Notes: generated by a model not told the origin, from the letters alone. Numbered from the stretch's first letter, positions 1 through 7,926 are shown. The stretch: 24,109 nucleotides of DNA from JBBDRW01 sp040905265 (GCA_040905265.1 JBBDRW010000139.1:1-24109); one strand, 5' to 3'. Program-made: numbers and translations.

Positions 1-510
1 ATAGGGTTTGTGGGTGTGCCCGAAGGCCATAATATGGGCCTCTGCTTTTATCATCATCCGAAGCAGGCTTTTATCGGCCCGGTCTTCAAAGAGATACTCA
101 TTGATTTTTCGCGGACTTCCGTGCACCAGCAGCAGGTTCCAGGGATTCCCGTTTACCCCGAATTCGAGCCGAAGGTGAGCCGGCAGAGACCGCAAATAGG
201 CTCTGTTTTCATCGCTTACGATTTGATTGGTGAAGGTGATCGACTCTACACCCCGGGCTTCATCTTCCTCAGTCTTGTAGGCACAACCGCAGTCGTCGCT
301 GTGAAGTCCCACTCCCTGATCATAATTTCCGGCGATTACCGGGATTCCTTTCGAGCGAATCAACCCGATGACCTCATTCGGGTAGGGGGCGTAGCCGACA
401 AGGTCGCCCAGGCAGTATATGGCGTCGGGTTTTCTTTCGGTTATATCATCCAGTACAGGACGTAATGCGTCGATATTGGCGTGTATATCACTAAACAGTG
501 CAATTTTCAT
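1..510 (-). CDS. Calcineurin-like metallophosphoesterase, partial at window edge
   Basis: Reading the minus strand from the ATG at 510 gives 170 uninterrupted codons that run off base 1. The phosphoesterase motifs appear in the normal order: D8-x-H10 (FSDIH), GDLVG, GNYD in place of the usual GNHD, VHGSP, and GHTHKP close to the cut end. This is the YfcE-like/Metallophos_2 type of dinuclear-metal phosphoesterase, usually about 240 residues, so roughly 70 C-terminal residues are missing here. No signal peptide is present, so it is probably cytoplasmic. Its ATG overlaps the TGA stop of the upstream ArsR-type gene by one base (TGATG), which implies one mRNA and translational coupling. The substrate cannot be told. 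An acidic stretch with two cysteines (SDDCGCAYKTEEDE) lies around residue 70. Confidence 0.88.
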   Translation of the reverse strand, partial: MKIALFSDIHANIDALRPVLDDITERKPDAIYCLGDLVGYAPYPNEVIGLIRSKGIPVIAGNYDQGVGLHSDDCGCAYKTEEDEARGVESITFTNQIVSDENRAYLRSLPAHLRLEFGVNGNPWNLLLVHGSPRKINEYLFEDRADKSLLRMMIKAEAHIMAFGHTHKPY

Positions 511-833
511 CAGCAGCAGGTTTTAATGAGTTCGGTTGATAGTTCAGACAGAACGGATTGAAGTTCCTGGATTCCATCGGGGTTCAGACAGTAGCAGGTT
601 CGGACCCCTTCCACCTCTCCGGTAATCAGCCCGGCCGACTTCAGTGCTTTCAGGTGTTGGGAAACCGTAGATTGAGCCAAAGGCAGAATCTCGGTTATAT
701 CCCCGCAAAAACAGGTTGTTCTGTCGGCAAGTAGTTTCAGGATGGCAATCCGGGCCGGATGACCGAGTGCTTTTGCGATTTCGGCAGATCGCCGGACAGA
801 ACGGTCGTCAAGAGATAAAGAAGCTGTTTTCAT
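510..833 (-). CDS. ArsR/SmtB-family winged-helix regulator
   Basis: 107 residues with the ArsR fold: ALGHPARIAILKLL at about 22-35, the recognition region AQSTVSQHLKALKSAGLI at about 53-70, then a beta wing (GEVEGVRTCYCLN). Cysteines that could bind a metal(loid) or thiophile are C41 and C43 (TCFCGD), C80 and C82 in the wing, and a CC pair at the extreme C-terminus. ArsR-family proteins bind palindromes as dimers and release DNA when they bind an inducer. A perfect 16-bp palindrome lies 17 bp before this start, so autoregulation is likely. The downstream phosphoesterase gene overlaps the stop codon and should share its control. Arsenic or another thiophilic ion is the likely inducer, but no arsenic enzyme is visible in the window. 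Confidence 0.9.
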   Translation of the reverse strand: MKTASLSLDDRSVRRSAEIAKALGHPARIAILKLLADRTTCFCGDITEILPLAQSTVSQHLKALKSAGLITGEVEGVRTCYCLNPDGIQELQSVLSELSTELIKTCC

Positions 834-850
834 GGGGAGTACTTTCTTTA

Positions 851-866
851 ATCGTTAATTAACGAT
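851..866. promoter_or_regulatory. Perfect palindrome, candidate ArsR operator
   Basis: ATCGTTAATTAACGAT equals its own reverse complement over 16 bp. It lies 17 bp upstream of the ArsR-type start, where it would cover the transcription start or the -10 region. AT-rich dyads of this length are typical ArsR-family sites. Binding is inferred. Confidence 0.6.
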
Positions 867-969
867 AAAATAAGGCAGAAACAGAGTAATCCCAAACTAC
901 GTTTTGATCTTCGACATGTGGGATTCAGCTATTTGTTTACCGCTCCACCACGATCTCTCAGCTTCTTTA

Positions 970-1830
970 TTACCGGGTGAATAGTGATTCGTCGACCGGT
1001 TTAAACAGCAGCTGTGAGAAGATGTAGAGATCGTTTTGCCATACCTCGAATGTGTGTCCGCCGGGCTCTACATAAAAGATATGAGGGACATTATTCTCGG
1101 CCATGTACTCATGTGTCCGTCGGCTGATGTTCATCAGGTTGTCCTCATCGCCACAAGAGATCCAGAGCAGGTTCAGGCTCTCTCTCGCCTCTTCCGGGTT
1201 TGGTAGCAACTCTTCCGGGGCTTTCGTATTTGGCGCAGAGCTGAATCCGCCGACCCAGGAAAAAAGGTCGAGATTGGCCAGGCCAAAATTGAGCGACTGG
1301 CCGCCACCCATCGAGAGTCCGGCAAGGGCCCGGTTTTCTCGATCCGTCAGGACCGGGTATTCATTTTCGATGAACGGAATCAGGTCGTTAATCAGATCCT
1401 GCTCAAACGTTGCAAAGGCTGCCACTCTGTCGGGAGCAAAAATATTTTCACCGGGACTGTCGTCAACCATTGCCCGTCCATTCGGCATCACTACGATCAT
1501 GGGTTCCAGTTTGCCCTCAGCGTATAGGTTGTCAAGAATGATTTCGGGAGTGGCGTTATCGAGCCATTCACGTTCATCCCCTCCGATTCCATGCAGTAGA
1601 TAAAGCACCGGATACCGGTTCTCTGTGGAGTATCCTGGCGGTGTATAGATGATGGCACTGCGCGTGGTTCCGACAGTCTCAGACTGATAAGAAATGGTTT
1701 CAATTGCCCCTTGAGCGATGTCGGGGTTCGGTGTGTCGAATCCAGCGGGAGCCTGTTGGATAACGGCCTGCGACCAGGCAGTTGAGTTGAGAAGGAATAC
1801 GGCGGACAGGAGTAGAAATAGCTGTTTCAT
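970..1830 (-). CDS. Secreted esterase, esterase D / feruloyl esterase-like alpha/beta hydrolase
   Basis: 286 residues. An N-terminal signal peptide (hydrophobic 4-18, likely cut after AWSQA) points to export. The rest is one alpha/beta-hydrolase domain of the Esterase_D (PF00756) type, as in XynZ/XynY feruloyl esterase domains: YTPPGYS near 62-68, LYLLHGIGGDEREW at 76-89, nucleophile Ser173 in GLSMGG, acid probably Asp228 or Asp230 in ISCGDEDN, and His259 in GGHTFEVW. Members cleave ester side chains of plant polysaccharides or act on other acyl esters, and the exact substrate cannot be told. It is monocistronic by spacing (136 bp to the ArsR-type start, 158 bp to the DinB-like stop). Given the glycan locus 6 kb away a carbohydrate esterase role is plausible, but no regulatory link is seen. 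Confidence 0.88.
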   Translation of the reverse strand: MKQLFLLLSAVFLLNSTAWSQAVIQQAPAGFDTPNPDIAQGAIETISYQSETVGTTRSAIIYTPPGYSTENRYPVLYLLHGIGGDEREWLDNATPEIILDNLYAEGKLEPMIVVMPNGRAMVDDSPGENIFAPDRVAAFATFEQDLINDLIPFIENEYPVLTDRENRALAGLSMGGGQSLNFGLANLDLFSWVGGFSSAPNTKAPEELLPNPEEARESLNLLWISCGDEDNLMNISRRTHEYMAENNVPHIFYVEPGGHTFEVWQNDLYIFSQLLFKPVDESLFTR

Positions 1831-1988
1831 AACGTTCTTTTCTATTTAATGGTTATTCGGGGTTATACCTGCCTGATTTTGTTGGCAAATAATGTGTAAA
1901 TCCGGGGAATTCTGACTATGTAATGTGAAGGAATATATACGAACAGATTTTGATCGGAAATGACGAAATATAGAAAGTTTTCAATATG

Positions 1989-2435
1989 TTATAGATCATG
2001 TGCTCGGCAATACGTGATATAATCCATATTGACCGGTTTTAACTCCAATGACGAAGCAATCATTGCCATTTGTCCCCGATGATGGACGCCATGAAGCACA
2101 AGATGCATCAGAATGTCCTCGACAGATGACTGGTATTCTTTACTGTTGAATTTCTTGTAGGAAATAATCCTGCTTACATTCCCATCCGGCAGCGTTCTAT
2201 AAATTTGTTCATGCACTGCATAAAGTTGGCGCAGTTGGGTCTTGGATAGTTGTTGCCAAATATCCTGTCCAGGTTTCTCACCCTTTATTCTGTCAAACCA
2301 TACACCTTCAGCAAGGATGATATGGCTCATTCGTATCCATAGCTTCGGCTCTTTTGTCTGAGTATCTGCAAGGAATTGAATCCAGTTGTCATTCGCCCAG
2401 AGAGTATACTCGATAAGTTTCTTCAGGTCAAACAT
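1989..2435 (-). CDS. DinB-like four-helix metal-binding protein
   Basis: 148 residues, all-helical in appearance, beginning with the typical LIEYTLWANDNWI. The three metal ligands of the DinB/YfiT fold are at expected places: His38 (RMSHIILAE), then His115 and His119 in HGVHHRGQ. DinB-superfamily proteins include bacillithiol or mycothiol S-transferases and many of unknown role, so no reaction can be assigned. There is no signal peptide, so it should be cytoplasmic. It stands alone, with 178 bp separating it from the XRE gene upstream. The start at 2435 fits the family's N-terminus. Confidence 0.85.
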   Translation of the reverse strand: MFDLKKLIEYTLWANDNWIQFLADTQTKEPKLWIRMSHIILAEGVWFDRIKGEKPGQDIWQQLSKTQLRQLYAVHEQIYRTLPDGNVSRIISYKKFNSKEYQSSVEDILMHLVLHGVHHRGQMAMIASSLELKPVNMDYITYCRAHDL

Positions 2436-2602
2436 GTCTCTATTCAGATTAGTCGTGTCAGGTTTTCAAATATACCGTCAAAATAGTATTGGTCCTGCTC
2501 AATTCTGGATTTGTAGCAACTTATCATGTTATCTGTCCGGGATCGGTGCTCAGATCAATGATTGCTAACCTTGAATGTAACTCGAATTTTTTGAAGGATC
2601 TT

Positions 2603-2625
2603 AAAAAAAAAGCCTAATCAGGCTT
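2603..2625 (-). terminator. Rho-independent terminator of the DUF2975-XRE operon
   Basis: On the minus strand AAGCCT and AGGCTT form a 6-bp stem with a 4-base loop, followed by eight T. The stem contains the TAG stop codon (2614-2616) of the XRE gene, so coding end and terminator are fused. Confidence 0.8.
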
Positions 2626-2820
2626 ATGCTCGATAATATCCCCCGGCTGGCAATCCAAAGCCTCGCATATGGCATTAAGCGTCGTAAAGCGGACCGCTCT
2701 TGCCTTGTTGCTCTTCAGAATGGACAGATTGGCTATAGTGATTCCAACGTTTTCAGAAAGCTCGGTCAGCGTCATCTTGCGTTTGGCAAGCATGACGTCA
2801 AGATTGATAATGATAGCCAT
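2614..2820 (-). CDS. Small XRE-family (YozG/HTH_26-like) regulator
   Basis: 68 residues that are nearly all a helix-turn-helix: LDVMLAKRKMTLTELSENVG at about 7-26, then a recognition segment ITIANLSILKSNKARAVRF and CEALDCQPGDIIEH at the end, as in the HTH_26/Cro-type small regulators. The start chosen is the ATG at 2820 because it overlaps the stop of the upstream DUF2975 gene by one base (TGATG); an in-frame upstream ATG at 2886 would lie deep inside that gene. Small XRE proteins of this type commonly sit next to DUF2975 membrane proteins. It probably binds the two palindromes upstream of the operon. Confidence 0.88.
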   Translation of the reverse strand: MAIIINLDVMLAKRKMTLTELSENVGITIANLSILKSNKARAVRFTTLNAICEALDCQPGDIIEHKPD

Positions 2821-3623
2821 CAGATTGTTAACTCCTGTTCTTTTTGCATGGAGACACCGTAGCCGAAACACCAGGCCACAACCCATAAAATCAGTCCGAA
2901 AAACAGTGCTTCGAACATAAAGTCGGTACCACCCGATGACAGCAGGTTTGTCTGGACCGGTGCTGTGTAGTCAATGGCAGTTATGCGGCTCCATAAGAAT
3001 TCCAGAAAGGGTGCCAGGATGAGCAGGAAGGCGACTACTTTCAGGTTACGTACATTTTCATCCGTGAAAAAGTCGGCATTTTGAAGTTTTTTCACAAACT
3101 TGCGGAGATACCAAACCATTACGAACAGGTAGATCAGCATCAGAATTCTGTAAAATGATTCCGTCTGAATATGTCTGAAAAAAGATGTACGGTCCAACGG
3201 TATCCCGGTATGCCCGATGAGAATCGGTACGGTCATCTGGCCATCGTAATTGAGGGACTGTTTCCTGGCAAGCCCAAAAGCGAAACTGGAACTATGACTG
3301 TTTTCCATGTCAATGGCATTGGATCGGTAACGAACCGAGTCCGATGGCATGAAACGGAACAGGTCATCCCCGTTGAGCAGATAGAATCCTTCGGTGGCTG
3401 AACCATTTGGAGAGTCTCTTTCAAGCAGATAGGTATAGGTGTTGCCAAGAATGCTCAGACTGGTGTTGTAAGATGCCATGCCAGACATAGAGTCTCTGTC
3501 CGGGACCATCCTTGGTGCAAACCAGAGCGAAGCGAATAGAGTAGAGACCATTCCAATCACAAGGAGAACCATGATGGCTGTTGTTATCCAGGTCAACAGC
3601 CTGACTTTTATCGGAGTTTTCAT
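2820..3623 (-). CDS. DUF2975 family membrane protein
   Basis: 267 residues with four predicted membrane helices at about 11-35, 156-176, 194-214 and 235-256. A long extracytoplasmic segment (about 36-150) separates the first two and includes GLARKQSLNYDG. The C-terminus KEQELTI is the common ending of DUF2975 (PF11188) proteins, which are of unknown function and usually encoded directly before a small XRE regulator, as here (1-base overlap). The pair may form a membrane signal/regulator module in which the membrane protein modulates the regulator; that is inference. The 205 bp upstream holds two AT-rich palindromes next to the start. The extracytoplasmic insert makes this member longer than the compact ones of about 160-200 residues. 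Confidence 0.8.
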   Translation of the reverse strand: MKTPIKVRLLTWITTAIMVLLVIGMVSTLFASLWFAPRMVPDRDSMSGMASYNTSLSILGNTYTYLLERDSPNGSATEGFYLLNGDDLFRFMPSDSVRYRSNAIDMENSHSSSFAFGLARKQSLNYDGQMTVPILIGHTGIPLDRTSFFRHIQTESFYRILMLIYLFVMVWYLRKFVKKLQNADFFTDENVRNLKVVAFLLILAPFLEFLWSRITAIDYTAPVQTNLLSSGGTDFMFEALFFGLILWVVAWCFGYGVSMQKEQELTI

Positions 3624-3658
3624 CAGTTTATCTCATTTGGTGTTTGAACTACATAGTT

Positions 3659-3696
3659 TTATTGAATAACAATAAAAATTTATTGAAAAACAATAA
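3659..3696. promoter_or_regulatory. Two tandem palindromes 21 bp apart, candidate XRE operators
   Basis: TTATTG-N5-CAATAA occurs twice, at 3659-3675 and 3680-3696. The arms are identical and the copies differ only in the spacer (AATAA versus AAAAA). The 21-bp period equals two helical turns, so two dimers would bind the same DNA face. The sites lie 36-73 bp upstream of the DUF2975 start, in promoter position, and fit autoregulation by the XRE protein. Confidence 0.6.
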
Positions 3697-3741
3697 TTAA
3701 TTTCCAGTTTTTCAATTGTTGTACGTCCGTATGAACTTTCG

Positions 3742-3770
3742 TGAGCCGAATAAGTGGTCTATTCGGCTCA
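3742..3770. terminator. Perfect 11-bp hairpin after the hydroxylase gene
   Basis: TGAGCCGAATA at 3742-3752 pairs perfectly with 3760-3770 around a 7-base loop. It lies 59 bp past the stop of the minus-strand hydroxylase gene and before the DUF2975 operon, where a terminator is expected. No T-run follows on either strand, so a different role (mRNA end-protection or protein site) remains possible. Confidence 0.4.
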
Positions 3771-3828
3771 TGGCTACGTATAGGAGAGGCAGGTGGCCGA
3801 AGTACACGGTATCAAGTGAATCTTTAAA

Positions 3829-4659
3829 TCAGTCGCTCTTCGGTTTTTTCAGGGGAGTTTTGAACATCCCTTTCACGGTTTGATCTTCCTCCCGATCCAA
3901 TTCATCCAGCCCCAGTTGAATGGTTTCCGGTTTGGGATTGTGGCGAAAAGTCTGCGCCATGCGGTCCCAGAACGAAAAGAGGGAACTGTAGTTTGAGTCG
4001 GTTTCCGGCTGCCAGCGGGAGTGGTGAACCCGGTGCATATTCGGGGTGACGATGACCGTTCGAAGAATCCGGTCATATTTTTCCGGAAATCCAACATTGG
4101 CGTGATGGAACTGCACCACTGCAAACATGACGGTTTCGTAGAGCACCAGTTCCCAGAGGTACACTCCGAAGAGGGTAATCAACGGAATACGGAAGAGGGA
4201 AGAGAAGAAAATTTCCCCCAGATGAAACCGGCTGGCGGTGGTAACATCCATCTTGTTATCGGAGTGATGTACGCTGTGAAATCTCCAGAAAAACGGGATT
4301 ACATGATTGATCCGGTGCCAGGCGTAGGTCCAGAAATCGAGCAGAAGTATGGCTCCGGCTGCATGCACCCAAACGGGAATTCCGGTGCCATCCTGCAGCC
4401 AGTGCATGATGCCGAAACGTGCCTCATCAGCCCAAACAGAAGCAGCCAGCCAGAGGCCGACAAACAAGAGGCTGACCATCAAACCGTTCAATAGTCCGAT
4501 GACGAGGTTCCGGAAAACGTGTTTGCCGCGATTCTTGAACGAACCGCTGAAATAGGCATAAAACGGGTGCAGAGACTCCCACAGAAACAGCAGAATCAGA
4601 ACTGCAACCATGGCAATGACCTGCGTTTCCTGCAGGGTTACAAGAAGAGGTTCCATCAA
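3829..4659 (-). CDS. Sterol desaturase / fatty acid hydroxylase superfamily membrane enzyme
   Basis: 276 residues with hydrophobic stretches at about 13-28, 52-72, 97-112 and 153-182. The diiron histidine boxes of the superfamily (PF04116) are present: H115-RIN-H119, H128-SV-HH132, H185-H186 and H209-RV-HH213. FSFWDRMAQTF near 228-238 is also typical. The family uses O2 to hydroxylate or desaturate lipid chains, carotenoids or sterol-like substrates at the membrane; which one cannot be told here. A 125-bp gap separates its start from the CNNM-type gene upstream, so co-transcription is possible but not shown. The charged C-terminal tail (about 250-276) is outside the conserved domain. Confidence 0.88.
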   Translation of the reverse strand: MMEPLLVTLQETQVIAMVAVLILLFLWESLHPFYAYFSGSFKNRGKHVFRNLVIGLLNGLMVSLLFVGLWLAASVWADEARFGIMHWLQDGTGIPVWVHAAGAILLLDFWTYAWHRINHVIPFFWRFHSVHHSDNKMDVTTASRFHLGEIFFSSLFRIPLITLFGVYLWELVLYETVMFAVVQFHHANVGFPEKYDRILRTVIVTPNMHRVHHSRWQPETDSNYSSLFSFWDRMAQTFRHNPKPETIQLGLDELDREEDQTVKGMFKTPLKKPKSD

Positions 4660-4784
4660 TTCAATCTTTATTACAGAAATTATGGGAGGCTTTGCATCCG
4701 CCGGCCGGTGGAATTCTCAATATCCTCCTTATAGAATATCTTGTTATTGATTCATTGGCACTAACATCAGCCGGATACCTTTCT

Positions 4785-5855
4785 TCAGTTCGGTTTATCT
4801 GAGCCCGGGATAACGATCCCAAGTCGTTCGGCCCGTCTCTTCCACTTCTCTCTTGCCAGTTTTTGCATGTCGTCAATGCTGTCCGCCTCATCCACAATCT
4901 CCATACCAAGGAGTGTCTCTACGACATCTTCCATTGAAACGACTCCTGAAAACCCTCCGTATTCATCTACGGCCACGGCAATTTGTTCCTGGCTCTCAAG
5001 TAGTCGCTCCATCAGGTGTTTGATGGATATCAGTTCAGGTATGATCAGTATGTCTCTTCGGATCTCCTCTAATCGGGTATCCAGATTACCTCTGGAGCCG
5101 TGGAGCAACAGGTCATCTTTCAATACGTACCCCGTAATATCTTCATCACTCTTCTCGAATACGGGCAGTCTTGAAAAGTTAATCTCTTGTTTATCCACGC
5201 TTTGTAATACATCTCCAACCGTACTGCTCTGCGGGAACCGGACAACCACAACTCTCGGCGTCATGATATCTTTTACTTTCAGCGAATTAAACCGAATCAG
5301 ATTTTTGAAGATTTTGGACTCACCCTCCTCAATGATTCCCTCCTGCATTCCTTGCTCCGCCATGGCGCTGAATTCCTCCCGGCTGAATGTAGGTTGATCT
5401 CTCTTGTTGGAGAGCCAGCTGGAGATCCAGCGTGAAAGAAGAACAAATGGATAGGTTAGTACAATCAACAGTTTGATTGTTCGGGCTGAAATACCCGAAA
5501 GCTCTTTCCAGTAGGTAGCCCCGAGGGTTTTCGGGATAATTTCAGAGAGTACCAGGATCAGTAGTGTGAGAACGATCGAGGTAATGGTTACATAGGCATT
5601 CCCGAATACGATTTGTGACTGTGCCCCGACACCGGCAGCGCCGATGGTGTGGGCAACCGTGTTGAGGCTTAATATTGCCGCCAGAGGCCGGTCGACATCA
5701 TTCTTTAATTCACGTAACAGTTTGCCTGCCCGGTCCTCTTTGGATTCCAGGACTGTAATGTAGGTGGGAGAGATGGAGAGGAACACAGCTTCCAGAATGG
5801 AGCAGAGAAAAGAGACTCCAATGGCAAGCAGCAGATATACTATGAGTAGAAACAT
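4785..5855 (-). CDS. CNNM/HlyC-type membrane protein with DUF21 and paired CBS domains
   Basis: 356 residues. The N-terminal DUF21/CNNM transmembrane domain covers about 1-165, with helices near 3-25, 58-75, 90-110 and 126-146 and the motif SEIIPKTLG at 104-112. A CBS pair follows: first near 195-250 (KDIMTPRVVVVRFP) and second near 270-320, ending in DEYGGFSGVVSMEDVVETLLG at 297-317. Family members (CNNM, CorB/MpfA/TlyC-like) act in Mg2+ or other divalent cation export, with nucleotides bound by the CBS pair. The C-terminal CorC_HlyC domain is absent; the protein ends in a short basic helix (AREKWKRRAERLG). This shorter architecture is common, so truncation is not implied. It is transcribed divergently from the ThuA-like gene. 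Confidence 0.88.
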   Translation of the reverse strand: MFLLIVYLLLAIGVSFLCSILEAVFLSISPTYITVLESKEDRAGKLLRELKNDVDRPLAAILSLNTVAHTIGAAGVGAQSQIVFGNAYVTITSIVLTLLILVLSEIIPKTLGATYWKELSGISARTIKLLIVLTYPFVLLSRWISSWLSNKRDQPTFSREEFSAMAEQGMQEGIIEEGESKIFKNLIRFNSLKVKDIMTPRVVVVRFPQSSTVGDVLQSVDKQEINFSRLPVFEKSDEDITGYVLKDDLLLHGSRGNLDTRLEEIRRDILIIPELISIKHLMERLLESQEQIAVAVDEYGGFSGVVSMEDVVETLLGMEIVDEADSIDDMQKLAREKWKRRAERLGIVIPGSDKPN

Positions 5856-5904
5856 ATCCTGACAATAGAAGGCTAATGCAGGAAAAGTGCAACTTCATTA
5901 TAGT

Positions 5905-5920
5905 GTGTAAAATTTTGCAC
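5905..5920. promoter_or_regulatory. Inverted repeat between divergent genes
   Basis: GTGTAAAATTTTGCAC is a dyad (14 of 16 positions symmetric) in the 222 bp between the CNNM-type start and the ThuA-like start. It is 49 bp from the former and could be a regulator site. No regulator can be assigned. Confidence 0.25.
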
Positions 5921-6077
5921 GGCCTGTTGGAACAATCCACGATTCTGATTACATACATGCAACTGTCTAAAGACTACATTTATGTGTGTGCGATGTTTTA
6001 CCGTCGCAGTCTCCTTTCATGAATATAGACTGGCTGAACTCTTTTTAACCACTTACCCGTCACCAATCAAACCCGTT

Positions 6078-6827
6078 ATGAAACAGCTCTTACTCCTTAC
6101 ATTCACAGCCTTTCTCTGTATGATATCCTGGCAACCCGAAACTGCCCGGGCGCAGTCCATTGAAGCTCTCTATGTTACCGGCGGTTGCTGCCACAATTAT
6201 GAAGAGCAGTTCGAAATTATTTCCGAAGGATTGGCCGACCGGTTCGATATCGAGTGGACCGTTGATGGCATATCCGAAACCGGTGGCAGCTATGTGAGTA
6301 CTCGTTTTCAATCGCCGGGCTGGATTGATGAATTCGATATCGTCGTATATAACAACTGCTACGCACAGGTGACGGATGAAGAGTATATAGACGGCATTGT
6401 CGCGGCACACGCTGAAAGCGGGGTGGGAGCTATTTTTCTCCACTGTGCCATGCACACCTACCGCGCGACAGAGACCGATTCCTGGAATCAGCTGATCGGG
6501 ATTGACACCTACAGCCATGAAAGACAACGTGAATCGTTTGTACATCCGGTAAACCTGGACCATCCCGCAATGGCTGATTTCCCCGAAGACGGATGGGAGT
6601 GGCCGAGGGATGAACTCTATATCGTACGCAGGGTTTCCGAGAATATGATCCCGCTTGCACATGCTTACGGGCCGGATACAGAGAACTGGCACATTATGAT
6701 GTGGGCGAATACCTATGAAGGTGCACGCACGATCGGGACCACAATGGGGCACAACTCCGATGTGATGGATACACCGGTATTTCTCGATTTTGTTGCCAAT
6801 GGAGTCGAGTGGGTGTTAGGCCGGTAG
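6078..6827 (+). CDS. Secreted ThuA-like domain protein
   Basis: 249 residues from the ATG at 6078. An earlier in-frame ATG at 5982 would add 32 residues ahead of the signal peptide and is less likely. The signal peptide covers about 1-25 (LLLLTFTAFLCMISW, cleavage near ARAQ). The mature protein is one ThuA-like, class I glutamine amidotransferase-like domain (PF06283): ALYVTGGCCHNYEEQ at the start, YNNCYAQVTDE, then GAIFLHCAMHTYR, and FVHPVNLDHPAMADFP. Family members occur with Gfo/Idh oxidoreductases and DUF1080 proteins in sugar gene clusters; ThuA itself is linked to trehalose/sucrose 3-oxidation in rhizobia. The reaction is not firmly known. It is separated from the sugar locus by the small lipoprotein gene and may serve it in trans. 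Confidence 0.82.
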   Translation: MKQLLLLTFTAFLCMISWQPETARAQSIEALYVTGGCCHNYEEQFEIISEGLADRFDIEWTVDGISETGGSYVSTRFQSPGWIDEFDIVVYNNCYAQVTDEEYIDGIVAAHAESGVGAIFLHCAMHTYRATETDSWNQLIGIDTYSHERQRESFVHPVNLDHPAMADFPEDGWEWPRDELYIVRRVSENMIPLAHAYGPDTENWHIMMWANTYEGARTIGTTMGHNSDVMDTPVFLDFVANGVEWVLGR

Positions 6828-6850
6828 CTGCCACCACTCCGGTTGAAGTG

Positions 6851-6907
6851 AACCAGTTGCTCCTGTCCGGTCGCTTCGGCGGCCCGGTCAGGGGCAGGCC
6901 ACTGGTT
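6851..6907. terminator. Long GC-rich hairpin between convergent genes
   Basis: AACCAGT-TGCTCCTG at 6851-6865 pairs with CAGGGGCA (6889-6896) and ACTGGTT (6901-6907), with one GU pair and a 4-base bulge. It fills the space between the convergent ThuA-like and lipoprotein stops. There is no T-run, so it is a candidate bidirectional terminator only. Confidence 0.4.
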
Positions 6908-7337
6908 ACTCTCTTCTCTGAAAGTAGTGGATAAAACAATCAAAACATGAGTCAGAAAGTGTAAGCTCGTCGCCGCCGGAATAGTGAACGAGTTTCAAGT
7001 TAATGCCGCCGCTCTTCCCATTGTCCACTGCCCGGATAATGATCTCTCCGCTGTTCCATCCCTCCTCTCCGATTTCAACCCTGTACTCTTTGATCGGTTC
7101 GTCCTTTTTATGCCACAACGCCCGGTTATTTCTTTGAAACCGAACGGTTATCGAGTAGTCGACAGAGTCTGCATGGATGGTCAATCCGCCGAAACCGCCA
7201 GTGCTCCTCTGCCATTCCCAATCTCCGGCCATCTCTTTGCTTACCAGAAAACCGTCATCGAAAAGGCCGCAGGAACTGACAAAGAGGAATGTCACAATAG
7301 AGATAAAGAGCAGCCGGGCTGTATGTAAAGGGTTCAT
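6906..7337 (-). CDS. Small lipoprotein of unknown function
   Basis: 143 residues from the ATG at 7337. A lipoprotein signal ends in FLFVSSC with the lipidated Cys at 23. Upstream in-frame ATGs at 7370 (preceded by AGAGAAG, a weak ribosome site) and 7400 would lengthen the signal peptide, so 7337 gives the most normal one. The mature part reads as a small beta-rich domain: MAGDWEWQRSTGGFGG, SVDYSITVRFQRNNRALWHK, and ELTLSDSCFDCFIHYFQRRE at the end with two cysteines. Such lipocalin-like lipoproteins are common in this phylum and rarely have known roles. It converges on the ThuA-like gene. Confidence 0.72.
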   Translation of the reverse strand: MNPLHTARLLFISIVTFLFVSSCGLFDDGFLVSKEMAGDWEWQRSTGGFGGLTIHADSVDYSITVRFQRNNRALWHKKDEPIKEYRVEIGEEGWNSGEIIIRAVDNGKSGGINLKLVHYSGGDELTLSDSCFDCFIHYFQRRE

Positions 7338-7926
7338 AGGTTTTTTACTGTATGTAGTGGGCCTGTTCATCTTCTCTTTATACACTTTCGATGAGTTCAT
7401 ACCTATTCAAGTATATTGAACCTGATATCGAACACGGGCAGTACAGCAAGAAAGTATTCATTTCGGATATCGCTTCTACCGTGTCGGTCTTTCTCAATTC
7501 TCCCTTTCCCAGTGGAAATATTGGAAATCCACTCAATGATCTTCTCAAGAGATGACACTGATCAGAACAGATTGGCAGGATCAAATAGAATCGACCCTAC
7601 CCATATGTATTGTATTGATTGTGAAAACCTCTCTTATTTACAATTAGAAGCATTTTTATTAATTATTAAAAAAATTTAAAAAAGTTTTTGTAGTTATCGA
7701 GATAGTTTTTTAATTATGGGGCAAATCTTTTACACTTTTTAATAACCTGCTTTTGATTTGTATATAATGAAGGAAGGTGACGCTCATTGTTTACTGCGGC
7801 GCTTTTTTTTAACAAAAGTTACTTAACCGGTTACTTTACGTGTGGAAGGTGACTTCCGTTGTAGTCCAGCGATGAATTACAATGGAGATGGATTCATAAA
7901 CAATAACGAGAACCAGGGAACAGACA
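7338..7926. other. Intergenic leader and promoter region of susC
   Basis: No convincing gene is seen in these 589 bp. 7640-7760 is very AT-rich with long A and T runs. TATAAT occurs at 7763-7768 but has no clear partner -35. A 10-bp direct repeat GGAAGGTGAC lies at 7772-7781 and 7844-7853; the second copy is also a small hairpin (GGAAG-gtga-CTTCC). The LacI-like operator is at 7821-7834. Short open frames here lack recognisable protein features. Confidence 0.5.
7821..7834. promoter_or_regulatory. LacI-family-like operator, copy 1 (before susC)
   Basis: ACTTAACCGGTTAC contains the perfect palindrome TAACCGGTTA with a central CG, the usual form of LacI-family operators. The identical 14 bases recur at 15430-15443. 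Here it follows a run of eight T and AAAAGTT, and lies 93 bp before the susC start. Confidence 0.6.

Noticed and set aside
4785..4880. Possible C-terminal truncation of the CNNM-type protein because CorC_HlyC is missing.
   Set aside because: Shorter DUF21-CBS proteins without that domain are common, and the end of the second CBS domain is intact.
7763..7768. TATAAT as the susC -10 box.
   Set aside because: There is no matching upstream element at usual spacing, and promoters in this phylum often differ from the E. coli type, so it is only mentioned in the intergenic entry.
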